From assembly GCA_016705575.1 (NCBI GenBank), contig JADIXX010000003.1, positions 310,001 to 374,000 on the forward strand: 64,000 nucleotides of DNA, written 5' to 3'. Of the stretch, positions 63,807-64,000 are shown in pieces (the stretch's first letter is position 1; each line of letters opens with the position of its first letter). The stretch is from Candidatus Aalborgicola defluviihabitans (GTDB lineage Bacteria > Pseudomonadota > Gammaproteobacteria > Burkholderiales > Burkholderiaceae_C). The translations under genes and the position numbers were made by a program. The notes beneath the pieces are model-generated. The model made no database searches. It was not told the origin of the DNA and was given only the letters and a program-made list of their open reading frames with translations.

Positions 63807-64000
63807 TTAGCCTTCGGAGCCGACTTCTTTTGCGCCCTTGAGAGTCAGAGCCTCTTCGTACAGCGCATTGCGTGGCTCACCGGTGATATCGGCTGCAAGT
63901 TTGACGGCGGTCTTGAGCGGCAACTGCGCGAGCAGCAATTTCAAAATCCGGGTGTCCTGCGTGGTTTCCGTGCTGGGCGGCATCGGATGCAGCACCAATG
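63807..64000 (-). CDS. rsmI: 16S rRNA (cytidine1402-2'-O)-methyltransferase, C-terminal part
   Basis: The 64 or so visible residues, ILKLLLAQLPLKTAVKLAAD then ITGEPRNALYEEALTLKG, match the C-terminus of RsmI. The N-terminal and catalytic parts lie beyond the window edge. A stop is at 63807. It is 31 bp upstream of the creatininase-family gene and on the same strand. Confidence 0.8.
   Translation of the reverse strand, partial: LVLHPMPPSTETTQDTRILKLLLAQLPLKTAVKLAADITGEPRNALYEEALTLKGAKEVGSEG

Overview
The window looks like chromosome from a Comamonadaceae betaproteobacterium (Burkholderiales), most like Rhodoferax or its relatives. This rests on gene content, a GC-rich core, and at least five copies of an intergenic repeat of the type common in that family (core ACGAGGGCTRGAGG). 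I ran no database search; family calls come from recognisable motifs.

Layout. 1-2030 is an insertion-sequence graveyard: a frameshifted, internally deleted IS5-type transposase and two oppositely oriented IS91-type pieces. 2034-10100 holds a DUF2242 lipoprotein, a PBP5/6-type carboxypeptidase, an orphan dihydrolipoamide dehydrogenase tail, divergent glpK (frameshifted) and glpD, a CAP-domain protein with duplicated N-terminal repeats, and dbpA. 10287-19552 is a self-contained selenocysteine/formate island: fdnG with an in-frame UGA at codon 196, fdnH, fdnI, fdhE, selA, selB and the selenocysteine tRNA. Facing it is a two-gene unit of a DsrE-like protein and a GcvH-like lipoyl carrier (19599-20455). 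selD is not in the window.

20674-32443 is mostly housekeeping or transport: a frameshifted M14 carboxypeptidase, a cyclic-nucleotide-domain/SLC13 fusion with a PF04392-type binding protein, an SDR, an MFS pump, htpG, a lipase-like hydrolase, a pseudouridine synthase and a small outer-membrane barrel. 32465-41855 is a Crp/Fnr regulator divergent from an acyl-CoA ligase and branched-chain-type ABC transporter operon, with a perfect 18-bp palindrome between them; it ends in a PaaK-like ligase. 41884-48239 concentrates storage-lipid genes: a PHA-system protein, acyl-CoA-binding protein, WS/DGAT acyltransferase, TPR protein, patatin, TetR regulator and phasin.

48372-61617 is one long plus-strand surface-polysaccharide operon with more AT-rich codon use: Wzm/Wzt-type ABC exporter, a GNAT-tailed protein, a flippase, methyltransferase, acyltransferase, three GT2 glycosyltransferases, a sugar reductase/epimerase, an initiating phosphosugar transferase, an H-NS-like protein and a WbpM-like dehydratase. 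The dehydratase, reductase and initiating transferase fit a UDP-QuiNAc-type route. The right end has an exported YVTN beta-propeller, an exported creatininase-family protein and the C-terminus of rsmI, all on the minus strand.

The most unusual points are the DsrE/lipoyl-carrier pair beside the selenocysteine genes, the cNMP-SLC13 fusion with its binding protein, the selA/selB junction built from a dispersed repeat, the exported creatininase with altered metal-ligand positions, and the Crp-type palindrome.
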